From Neoceratodus forsteri (lineage: Eukaryota > Chordata > Ceratodontiformes > Ceratodontidae): a DNA stretch of 64,000 nt. The DNA is taken from positions 1,391,857,501 through 1,391,921,500 of the forward strand of contig CM057456.1 of the NCBI GenBank assembly GCA_016271365.2, read 5' to 3'. The notes beneath the pieces are model-generated. The model ran no database searches, was not told the DNA's origin, and saw only the letters and a program-made list of their open reading frames with translations. Position 1 is the stretch's first letter. Every line of letters begins with the position of its first letter. Of this stretch, positions 11,846-21,308 are shown piece by piece. Made by a program: the position numbers and the translations under genes.

Positions 11846-12914
11846 TTTAACCACTGGCCTTACAGCTAGATTACCCAGTTTGGTGACTCCCCTCTGGCAT
11901 TTCCTCCATTACCCAAATTTTGTATTATAGTTCTGACTTCTGCTTTTTGTTTCTGCTTATGGCTTCCTCTTCGTGTATCATTGCATCTTTACCCTGTATA
12001 TTATTGTTTTCCACTAGTCACGATGTATATTTATTTTTATATGTGCATATGTATTCGGAGCTGTATAGCAATTGTTTATTACTGTTATATTTTATTATTT
12101 ATTGCAACATATAATTTGTGTATATTTTTTATTGATTTTAGAAAGTTTATAAGAACAAAACTCAATTCAACACTGTACACTTCACTGAGACTACAGACCA
12201 AAAACACACAGCCAGTCCATTCCATTAAAAAGATGTGCATGATTGTGAAATCATACCCCACAGATATGTGCAGAAACTATATCCCCTTCCCGTCCAGTTG
12301 CACCTACCTGGAAACAAGTCCCAGCACAGTGCGTCTTCTTGGACCACAAATTACAAAACAAGAAATCAAACTAGAGTGGGTGGCACATGTGGGATTTGAT
12401 TTGCCAGCTGTATAGTGTTTTCTAAGTAAATCTGGATCTTCTTTCAGTTTTTGTTAATAGATTAAAAACAGGGCTGCACAGTGTCCCAGTGTCCCCATTG
12501 GTAACCCTGGTTCACGGGCAGACTCTAGAGACGTTAACTTGGCATACAGACATAACTCCTGAGCTTGGAGGTATGCTTTTGTCAGCTATGGCATTAGTGC
12601 GACCCCTGGTGGAGGGCCAAAGAGCTTGCTCCAGTGCCGTGGGAGACATTGCACACGAATGCCACGCCACACTGTGGGAAGGAACAGGGAAAAGGGCGGA
12701 CAGCCAATTGGCAGAAAATCGGGGGGGGGGGACAGTTCTGTCAACATGATAATCGTTGGCACTCTCAAACCCTTGCTGCTCAGTGAATCCCAGTGGAAGT
12801 ATGACAGGGATGTCATTGGGAGAAATCCCAGAGCCGTAGTCCAGGCAGATCAGTACTAAGGGACAAAAAGCTTGATGGAAAAAGGAAGAGATGAAAAATG
12901 GAGACTGTAAACAT
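11846..12914. other. Unassigned intronic stretch with a G11 run
   Basis: AT-rich to about 12120, then mixed composition; G11 at 12721-12731. No domain motif in any frame. An open frame at 11981-12415 (144 codons) is low-complexity at its start and is not supported as a gene. Confidence 0.4.
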
Positions 12915-13255
12915 TGAATCATCCAAATTTTGAACTGGTCACATACTGGGTATCTTGTAATTTGGGCGACTCAAAAAGAAGCGAGCACAGGGCAGGGGGT
13001 ACAAGTAAGCAATTGCTGAAATGGTGACCTACAGCTTTCCCCCTCCCCTAGTTACTTCCCCCTCGGAATTGGTTATTTTAATTAGAGGAGTACTGGAGGC
13101 AAAGCCCCCTTTACATTTTTGTCGCCATTTCAGTGATCGCTGACTTGTACCCCTCGCCCTTTGTGGCTGTGCTCTTTTGCCTTCGCTCATTTTGAGCTTG
13201 CTGTTTTTGAGATGCCCAAATCACATACAACCCATGTACAGTATGGGTCCAGACA
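12915..13255. repeat. Foldback element of about 340 bp before the exon
   Basis: The left arm (about 12936-13028) and right arm (about 13120-13250) are inverted repeats. gggggtacaagtaagc...ctgaaatggtgac on the left pairs with gtcgccatttcag...gacttgtacccc on the right, and tttgggcgactcaaaaa pairs with tttttgagatgcccaaa. The arms show indels. No coding potential. It ends about 100 bases before the splice acceptor at 13356. Confidence 0.65.
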
Positions 13256-13356
13256 TCCAAATATAGCTAGTTAGAAGAAATACATTATTATGACTCGTGA
13301 TGTATATTTTTTTTGTTTTCAGTAAGAAAATCTATCTAATGATTATTTGCTTCTAG

Positions 13357-13449
13357 GATCATTATGACTGGGGTCTCCGTGCTGTGAAGTCTGTTTTGGT
13401 TGTTGCTGGTTCCCTAAGACGAGGAGACAAGAACAGACCTGAAGATCAG
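13357..13449 (+). CDS. DNAH11: Axonemal dynein heavy chain exon (AAA1 C-terminal part)
   Basis: A 93-base phase-0 exon encoding 31 residues, starting [18 protein letters not shown] and ending RPEDQ. The acceptor is ...gcttctag with a possible branch site tatctaatga at about 13334; the donor is CAG/gtgtgt. DHYDxGLRAxKSVLxxAG is a hallmark of the end of AAA1 in dynein heavy chains, the main ATPase module of the ring that drives ciliary and flagellar beating. The retained SLRRGD...RPEDQ points to the outer-arm DNAH9/11/17 group. DNAH11 is my best match together with the next exon, from memory of the family rather than a search. The exon is intact, with no stop. Neighbouring coding sequence lies 42.5 kb downstream; nothing upstream in the window was recognised as dynein. 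Confidence 0.88.
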
Positions 13450-13894
13450 GTGTGTACAAAAGTCCATATTATGAAGGTCATTAAAAGTAAGACCTGAATT
13501 ATGATATAGCTTAGTTGCTAGAGGCTAGCTTTAGAAGGTGAAATTGGTCTTTCCCTCATTATAAAAAGGGACTAAGGAATGCTGTAATCTGCTTGGTTGT
13601 CAGCATTCTGAGTGCCCTCCATTAATCTGTTTACTAATATACTTGTAATGCCTGATCACTAGAGAATTGATTTATAAAAAAATGAATGTCCTGCATTTTT
13701 TTTTTTAACAATTCGAATCTCAGAACTCAGAGCCACCATTATGATCTGCCACTGAGTGCAAACTGAAACTTTGGAAAGAAGGAAAATCAAATGAAAAAAA
13801 GTGGTGAAATGGAGTCTCTAAACTTAAAATAGATTATGTTTTCTCTTATTTATATTTGATGCCCGTCTTACCTTATCAAGGTCACACAGTATCC
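13450..13894. other. Start of 42.5-kb intron, unassigned
   Basis: Sequence between the exon donor and the first CR1. No repeat recognised. Confidence 0.5.
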
Positions 13895-15880
13895 TTAGTC
13901 ACCTGGTGGAGGAGGCCAAACAGCCTCCCCCAAATCGGAGCAGAAGGAAGAGGGTTCAGATGAGAGACGAGGGATGGGGGAAGTTACATGAGACTGGGAA
14001 CAGGGGGGTGGTCAGGCAGACCAGGGAGAAGGGATTGCGAGTCATGGTGGAAGGTAGTTTCTCTGAATGCAAGGAGCATGGAAAACAAAATAGCTGATTT
14101 GCAGTTATTGATGGCCGAGGGAGAGGTGGACATGACAGCCATCACAGAGATATGGGCCATGCTGAATCATGGCTGGGACCTCTCTGTCCCTTAATATAAG
14201 CTATATAGGAAGGATGGGGAGGTGGGAAGAGGAGGGGAGTGGTTCTTTACATGAGGAAAGGGATAACCTGTACTAGGGAGGAGGAAGAGGAAGAAAGGAC
14301 AGCGGTGTTGTGGGTACAGGTACAATCCACAAAAGGAATAAAGCTTAGGCTAGGAGTGGTATACAGGCCACCAACCGTGGATGAGGATTTAGACAAGAAA
14401 CGGGGGTCCAAAATTGTGGAGATGGTCATCTGGGGAGGTCGTGATTTGGGGCAGCTTCAGTCTACCTGGGGCAGATTGGAAGATCCCTGCTTCACAATGT
14501 ACCAGGACTCTGGTGCTGCTGGATGCATTCTGCAGTGGGTTCCTGACACAGTGTGTCTTGTAGTCCACCAGGGAGAGGTCCATACTGGACAATTCCTGTC
14601 TAATGGTGCACATGTCCATGAAGTAAAAGTGGAGGAACTGTTTGCAGGGAGCGACCTGGACATGGGCAGGGCAAAGATTACGACAAAAACAAGGGTTCTA
14701 GACTTCAGGAGGGCAGACTACAGTAGGATGGGAGAGATACTGGGAGGGCATCTTGCTGGGATCAGGAAGGAGATGGAGGTGAACCAGAAATGGGCCATAA
14801 TCAAAGAAGGACTGTTGCAGCCACTAATGTATCTGCCAAACTCGAGAGCAAAAAAAAACTAAAGCCAAAAAGACCAGCTGGTGTGGTAAGGAGGTGGTCC
14901 AGGTGGTAAAGAGTAAGAACTCTGCCTTCAGGAAGTACAAGCACACCCAGAAAAATGAGGACAGAGAGGAGTACTGTACCAAGGCAAGGGAGGCAGGCAG
15001 ACCAGTCTGTTTGGCCATGGCCAAGAAAGGGCTGCAGCTAGCAGGGGGGGATAAAAACAGGGGGTAAGGCTTTCTTCCAGTGTATCAGGGAGAAGAGGGA
15101 TATGATGGATGAGATAGTTAGGTTGAGAAGTGAGGGGTGGAGGGATGTGAAGAGAAAGTAGAAATACTTAACAAGTACTTCTGTTCAGTCTTCACCAAGG
15201 AGAAGGATGGTCCAGTACCTCAGGGAAGGGGGGCAGTGTGGGTGGGGTCACAGACGGGGTGGCGTACATCTGAAGATGTTGAGGGAGTTTGCGAGCATGC
15301 TGCCAATTCCCCTGATGGACTTAACACCTCACTTGAGTCAGGGGAAGTACCCCTACACTGGAGGACAATCCATGTAGTGCCACCACACAAAAGTGGGCCG
15401 AGTGACGACCCTAGTGACTACTGACTGGTCAGTCAGGCCTCAGTAGTGGGGAAACTCCTGGAAGCTGTGATGAAAGAAAGACTGGTAAGCTTTCTGGAAG
15501 ACAGTGGGCTCCAGAATGACAGGCAGCATGGGATTGTGTCAGGGCATTCCTGCCAGGCTAACCTGATTGATTTATTTGACTGGGTAACCAAGACAGTGGA
15601 CAGGATCCAAGCAGTAGACATTCTTTATTTGGATTTCAGTAAGGCCTTTTACTCTGTTCCCCAAAGGAGATTAATCAGGAAGCTGGAGGATCTGGGGTTA
15701 GGGGGGAAGACTGGTTATAAGGCCTAGAAACTGGCTGCAGGCTAGAAGTCAAAGGGAGGTGGTCGGGGGGGAGGTCTCTGAGGCTAGGCCAGTCACTAGT
15801 GGGGTCCCACAGAGCTCAGTGTTTGGTCCGGTGTTGTTTAATATCTTCATCAGTGATATTGCAGATGGGATAAAAGGTAA
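13895..15880 (+). mobile_element. CR1-clade LINE (host copy), 5' segment
   Basis: This copy runs from near its 5' end into the RT domain and is then interrupted at about 15880 by a second CR1; it resumes at 18969. The apurinic endonuclease domain is visible at 14060-14400: LNARSMENKIADLQ, then AITEIWA, then [10 protein letters not shown] at about 14347-14376. The RT begins near 15137 (EILNKYFCSVFTKEKD). 15446-15700 reads GKLLEAVMKERLVSF and VDILYLDFSKAFYSVPQRRL, RT motif A with its aspartate. At 15789-15858 come [19 protein letters not shown] and SDIADG. Stops and frameshifts, for example near 14170, 14860 and 15724, show it is inactive. Confidence 0.9.
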
Positions 15881-16694
15881 AAAGGTTTCAGGAGGAGCAG
15901 AGGGAGGATGGAAGTATAAGGAACCTGGGTGGGGTTCGACAAAGGGGATCAGAGATAAGGGGTGGGGGGTGGTGTTAGTAAATGCCAGGAGCTTGGGAAA
16001 CAAGTTGCCAGAGTTCCAGGCCATGCTGTTCGGTGGGGATGGATTTGGCAGCGGTCACAGAAACATGGGCCAACAAAACCATGACTGGGACCTAAACGTG
16101 TGGGGGTACACTATGCTTAGGAAGGATAGAAAGGAGGGCAGAAGGGGTGAAGTGGCTATGTCCATTAGAGATTACATAGAAATTGCTAGGGTAGAAGAGG
16201 CAGAGAGAAATGTGGAGGCCTTATGGGTCACATTACGAACCCCAGCAGGAGGTAAGGTCAAGCTGGGTGTAGTATATAGGCCCCCCAGGATAGGTGATAT
16301 TCTGGAAGATGGTTTGCTGGACAACATCATTGCCCAGTGTGGACAAAAAGGGGAAGGAGTGGTGTTGATGGGGGACCTTAATATGCCAGGTACAAACTGG
16401 GGAACCATGTCCTCTAAGGTGGCCAAGGAGCAGAGGCTGCTGGACGGCTTCCAGGATGTGTTCTTAACACAGCATGTGATGGAGCCCACAAGGAGGGGCA
16501 GTCCTGGACGTGGTTCTGGCAGATGGGAGATCTGTAAGGACCTGGTTGTAGAGGATCCCCTGACTAGGAGTGACCACAGTACTGTCTGGTTTCAAATAAG
16601 CATGTGGGGAGGGGGGAGAGATCAAGGACACTGGCAGTGGACTTCAGGAGGGCAGACTTTGTGGGCATGGGAAATGTTCTCAAGGATCACTTGA
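15759..16694 (+). pseudogene. Chimeric ORF across a CR1-into-CR1 junction
   Basis: A 311-codon open frame that is not one protein. Its first about 40 residues ([19 protein letters not shown], then [11 protein letters not shown]) are the RT segment of the outer CR1. From about 15885 it runs in frame by chance into the 5' leader and endonuclease of the inner CR1: [15 protein letters not shown] at about 15978, [11 protein letters not shown] at about 16257, [15 protein letters not shown] at about 16357, and SDHSTVWFQ at about 16569, the catalytic SDH of this endonuclease family. It breaks again before the RT. There is no evidence that it is expressed. Confidence 0.85.
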
Positions 16695-18968
16695 AGGGGA
16701 TTACATCAATGACAAATGTGGAAAAGAGATAAGAGGTCATAAAACAGGGACATCATGAGGCAGTCAGGACCTGCGCTAAGGTGAAACGTAAGGGAGCAAG
16801 GTTACATAAACCATGCTGGTGGTCCAGTGAGATTCAGGTAACAGTCAGAGAAAAGAAGGCAGCCTACAAAAAATATAAAACAACAAGAGGGGATAGGGAA
16901 AAGGAAATGTACCATCTTGCATCTAGAAAAGTCACCCGGATGGTGAGGGGGGAAAATGAGGGGGGCAAAGTCCAGTAAAGAGCAGCGGCTGGCACAGGTG
17001 ATACATGGAGGGGAAAGGGGGTTCTTCTGGTACATTGGGGAGTGGAGAAAAACTAAGGGCCATCTTGACAGATTGAGATCAGAAGGAGGGTGGGTGGAAG
17101 AGGCGAGGGACCAGGCAGAGGTATTAAATGAGTACTTTGCCTCTGTGTTCACTAGGGAGGGGGATGGGATATCTACAAAGCAAGGCACAATGGGGATAGA
17201 AGCGGTAGTGAGTGGGATCAGGGGAGCAACAGAAATTGAGCAAGAGGGAGGGAGAGGTACCCCAGGGTGTCACATCAGGATAAGGATAAAAAGGCCAATA
17301 AGGTGGAGGGGACGGATGATGCTATTTCCACTGAAAGTGTGTGGTTAGCCCTCAAGGCCCTAAAGAAAGATAAATCTCCTGGGCTGGATGGCATTCATCC
17401 AAGAGTACTGTGGGAATTGGCGGACATACTGGCTACACCCCTGGCAGAGCTCTTCAACAGGTCGCTTGAAACAGGGAGGGTACCTAGGGATTGGTGAGAG
17501 GCACATGTGGTGCCAGTCCATAAAGGGGGTCAAGGGAAGTACCAGGTAACTATAGACCCATCAGTTTGACCTCAGTGGTGGGAAAATTAATGGAGAGTAT
17601 ACTAAAGGAATGATTGGGGGTGTACTTGGTGGAGGTGGGAGGTCTGGATAGTCAGCAACATGGGTTTGTGCCAGGTAGATCATGTCAAACCAATCTTGTG
17701 TAGTTCTACGAATGGGTAACATCAGAACTGGACAGGGGAAAGCCTGTGGATGTATTATTCTTGGACTTCAGCAAGGTGTTTGACTCTGTCCCCACAATGG
17801 TCTGGTGGAGAAACTGACGGGGTTGGGAGTAGGCCCTTTGATGGTCAGATGGATTGAAAACTGGCTAGCTGGACGCACCCAGAGAGTAGTGGTCGGTGGG
17901 GAGCTCTCGAACCCAAGTGAGGTCGGTAGTGGGGTACCGCAGGGCTCGATCCTGGGTCCGATCCTGTTTAATGCATACATATCCAGCATCAGGAAGGGTA
18001 TAGGGTATGAAATGAGTCTCTTCACTGATGACTCCAAGATGGGAGCAGTAGTTGAGGGGGAAGTGCGGAGGTTGGCACTACAAGGGGACCTGGACACCCT
18101 GGAAAGCTGGGCTCACACATTGAAATTACATTTCAATATCACCAAGTGCAAGGTGTTACATCTTGGGCGGGGAAACCCTAAACACAGGTACACCCTGGGA
18201 GGGGAGAAGCTGGAAGCCTCAACAGGGGAAAAAGACCTAGGGGTCATGGTGGATGCATGTATGAATAACTCTGAGCAGTGCAGGAGAGTGGCTAGCAAGG
18301 CAAACAGGGTGTTGGGATGCATCGTAAGGGGGATCACCTCTAGGAGCAGGGAGGTGATTCTGCCGCTGTACAATGTACTGGTTAGACCACACCTTGAGTA
18401 CTGTGTACAGTACTGGAGACCACACTTGAAGAGGGACATACAGCTCCTGGAGAGGGTACAGAGGAGGCAACTAAGATGATACGAGGACTAGGGATTTGAC
18501 ATATGAGGACAGACTTGAGGAGCTCTGCCTGTTTTCATTGGAGGAGAGGAGACGGGGACATGATTGAGGTCTCAAGTACCTCAAGGGAATAAATAGGGTA
18601 AACATGGAGGGGATCTTTAGACTAAAGCAGGGAGGTGTCACCAGAGGGCATGGTTTGAAGTTGAAGGGTAAAATGGTGAGGGGGGAAAAGAGGAGGAGGT
18701 TTTTCACTGAGAGGGTGGTGGACCCTTGGAATGCGCTGCCCGGCGAGCTGGTTCAGAGATCCACAGTGGAGGGCTTCAAGAGAGGGTGGGACAGACACAG
18801 AAAGCAGATGTATCAGATGATGGCCTGGCCCAGGGGGGTGGAGACAGATGATAGGGGTTTCTGGAACACAAGTGGGGGAAGGGCCTCGGTACCCAACTAG
18901 GGATCTGAGGTTCGAGCAGACTCGATAGACCGTAAGGCCTAATCTGCTGGCAGTTAGTATGTTAGTAT
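15881..18968 (+). mobile_element. CR1-clade LINE inserted in another CR1
   Basis: A near full-length copy. The endonuclease lies at 15970-16650. The RT begins at about 17290, with KALKKDKSPGLDGIHPRVLWE (split; about 17356-17415), a region with stops at 17500-17800 that still contains FLDFSKVFDSVP (about 17760), then an open stretch 17805-18479. That stretch holds SGVPQGSILGPILFN, LFTDDSK (alanine of the usual FADD changed to threonine, both aspartates kept), KDLGVMVD and RPHLEYCVQYWRPHL. The 3' end at about 18945-18968 is a gttagtatgttagtatgtta tail. It has no poly-A and no clear target duplication, as usual for CR1. It splits the outer CR1 just upstream of that copy's own catalytic box. Confidence 0.9.
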
Positions 18969-19895
18969 GTTAAAATATGCCTGTTCATGGATGACACAAA
19001 GCTCTGTGGAAGAATGAATAGTCATGGAGGAGGGGAGACATGGCCTCAAGGAGGACCTACCTAAACTAGAGAAATGGCTGAGTATTTGTCAGCTGGAATT
19101 CGGTGCCAAAAAGTGTGAGTAATGCACTTTTGGTTGAAGCGAAGAACCTGGAGACCAAGTATTGGCTGGGTGGTGTGCAGGTTTCCAGGGCAGTGGAAGA
19201 GAAAGTCTTGGGAATGATCATCCCAAGTGATCTGAAGCAGTGAGCGCACTGAAGGAAGGCAGCAGCCAAAGCGAATCAGATGCTGAGCTGCATAGCCAGG
19301 GGTTTAACCAGCAGGAAAGCAGAGATCATTCTGCCACTAGTTTGTCCACACCTAGAATATAGTGTGCAATATTGATGCCCTTACCTAAATAAGGACATCA
19401 GTTTGCTGGAAACAGACCAGAGAAGGGCAACCAAAATGATCCAGGGATAGCAAGGCATAATGTGAGGAGAGACTCTGAGATCTCAACATGTCCTCTCTGG
19501 AGGGTAGAAGGGAGAGTGGTGGCATGAGTGAAAACTTCAAGTACATGTACCAGTTCAAGGTTTTAACAGGATGAGCTCTGAGGGTCTCTTTAATCTTAGT
19601 GGGAACAGGACCACCAGGGGGCACTGCCTCAAGCTGGTGAGGGAGAAGATTCAGGAGAGAAATGAGGAGGCACTTTTTCACAGAGAGGGTGGTGGCTAAG
19701 TGGAATGAGTTGCCAGAGGAAGTGGTCTTCCTGAAGATCGTGAGGTTGGGACAGAGTAAAGGGGAAAGTTATATGTAGGGGGAGGGAGGAGTACCTAATG
19801 GGGAGGGGAAGGATCCCTCAGTAAACACTGAGTGGTCTGTGAACTCCAGCAGACAAGATCGACCGCAAGGCCTTTTCCTGCTGGCTCAGTCATAT
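18969..19895 (+). mobile_element. CR1-clade LINE (host copy), 3' segment
   Basis: The outer CR1 resumes with a segment reading C-L-F-M-D-D-T-K-L-C (about 18976-19006), exactly the next motif expected after SDIADGIKG at 15860. It continues through decayed C-terminal blocks (HLEYSVQY near 19352-19376) to its 3' end near 19895. The copy is more diverged than the inner one, consistent with being older. Confidence 0.85.
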
Positions 19896-20275
19896 GTACA
19901 TAATCATACCACTCACTGTATACTACTGGCTTAAGTCTTCGTACATTTTCCCACACCGCAGTCCGTATACCCCACAGGATGTAAATGTAAAAAAATACCA
20001 TAATGGCCATACCCTCATGGCACTGCAACATTTTTTGAGATGTTGCTGTCAACACTGATGACCTTTTCAGACTCACTCAGTTACTGATGGGATTTGTAAA
20101 AAGTCACAGTTTTTTATCAGTTTTAGCTGTAGTGCCAGATTCGTACACAGCGTATTATGTGAATCGCGTACACTGTCTATGGCAGCCATCACAAACAGAG
20201 GTATGCATGTGCTTAACCACGATATTTCAGCTGTGTGTAATCATCACTCACACTGTCATTTAGGCAACCACATAG
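19896..20275. other. Unassigned stretch between CR1 and DIRS-A
   Basis: AT-rich, no motif recognised. Confidence 0.4.
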
Positions 20276-21308
20276 ACGAGCATGCATCCCCTCACTGCAG
20301 CAGCATCAGGCACAAGAGGCAGCATCCAGCAGTCTTCATCGGCTAATGGTATAAAGGGAACAGTCCCCAGCCCCACCTCAGTTCTTTTCCCGCCGTCGAC
20401 TTGTTTGCATCGGCTCCTCAGATGCTTTCTTGCAACAGTTTGACCGCTTTCATGCTTTCAGTGTTTTTTTTTTCCTTTTTAATGAAAAAGGCTTAGAATT
20501 TCATTCCTTTCTGCATGTCTTCATCTCTGCCATTATCCACTTCATCCACAGAATGAAGAAAATCCAAGTGCACCTGCGACAAGCAGCTGCGTGCCTTCTT
20601 TGCCTAGGCCCGAACCGTGGCACCGCAGCCTGCGAGCATTGCAAATAGTTTAACTCCCAGACTCAGATCAGCTGCCAGAAGGCCCTTAAGGCTTACCTTC
20701 TTGAGCAACAACTTGCTGCCATGCAGACTCAGCCAGCAGGGAAGAGTCCTTCTTCTTTGGTTCCCACCCCCTCCTCGAAGCCACACAAGGAGAAATGGAA
20801 GGACTCAGGGAAACACAAGTTTTAAGGACTGGGAAAAGTCCCGGGGGCTCTCCCTTTCCAGGTCCCTGCTCCACAATACTGTATGTCTTTGTCCGGCTCC
20901 TCATCTCATGGGGGCTCGGACTATTCCTTCTGGTCTGCCCATGCCCACTCCAGGCACCCGGCAGCAAAGCCTCCCGTCATCGTCCTGGCATCAGGTGGGG
21001 AGCAAGCTGGGGTCAGGGGTTTCAGTCTGTACCTTGACGCCCCTCAAGGTGAAGGCCACACCAGTAGGGACACTCTCCACCTTAGGGGCTGGAACCAGTC
21101 AGGAGCAGGGCGGTGATGCTTCAGCTACTGCCTACTCTGTTCTGATGATGGCCTTGTCCAAGGCCTTGGACAAGATTCCACGTGGTCAGGGGCAGGTATC
21201 AGGCTCACACGAGCACCCGATGTCCCGCCCTGTACTCCGGTGCCTTTGCCTAAGGCCTCAACCAAGCCAGCAGCTGCATCCCCTTGGACTATGTCAAGCA
21301 GTCGCCTG
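20276..21308 (+). mobile_element. DIRS-A, segment 1 (5' region and gag start)
   Basis: Start of a DIRS-group retrotransposon; the 5' edge is approximate. aatggtataaaggg at about 20344 and ctcagttcttttcccgcc at about 20379 match the corresponding 5' region of DIRS-C (ttggtataaaggggg, ccgttcttttcctgcc, read on the minus strand from about 44556). The gag frame follows. At 20592-20642 it encodes CLLC-LGPN-R-GTAA-C-EHC, a zinc-knuckle pattern in which the usual histidine is arginine. KALKAYLLEQQ (about 20672-20710) aligns with TLKAYLLEQQ of DIRS-C. There is a stop right after the knuckle. A minus-strand CR1 interrupts gag at about 21309. Confidence 0.8.
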
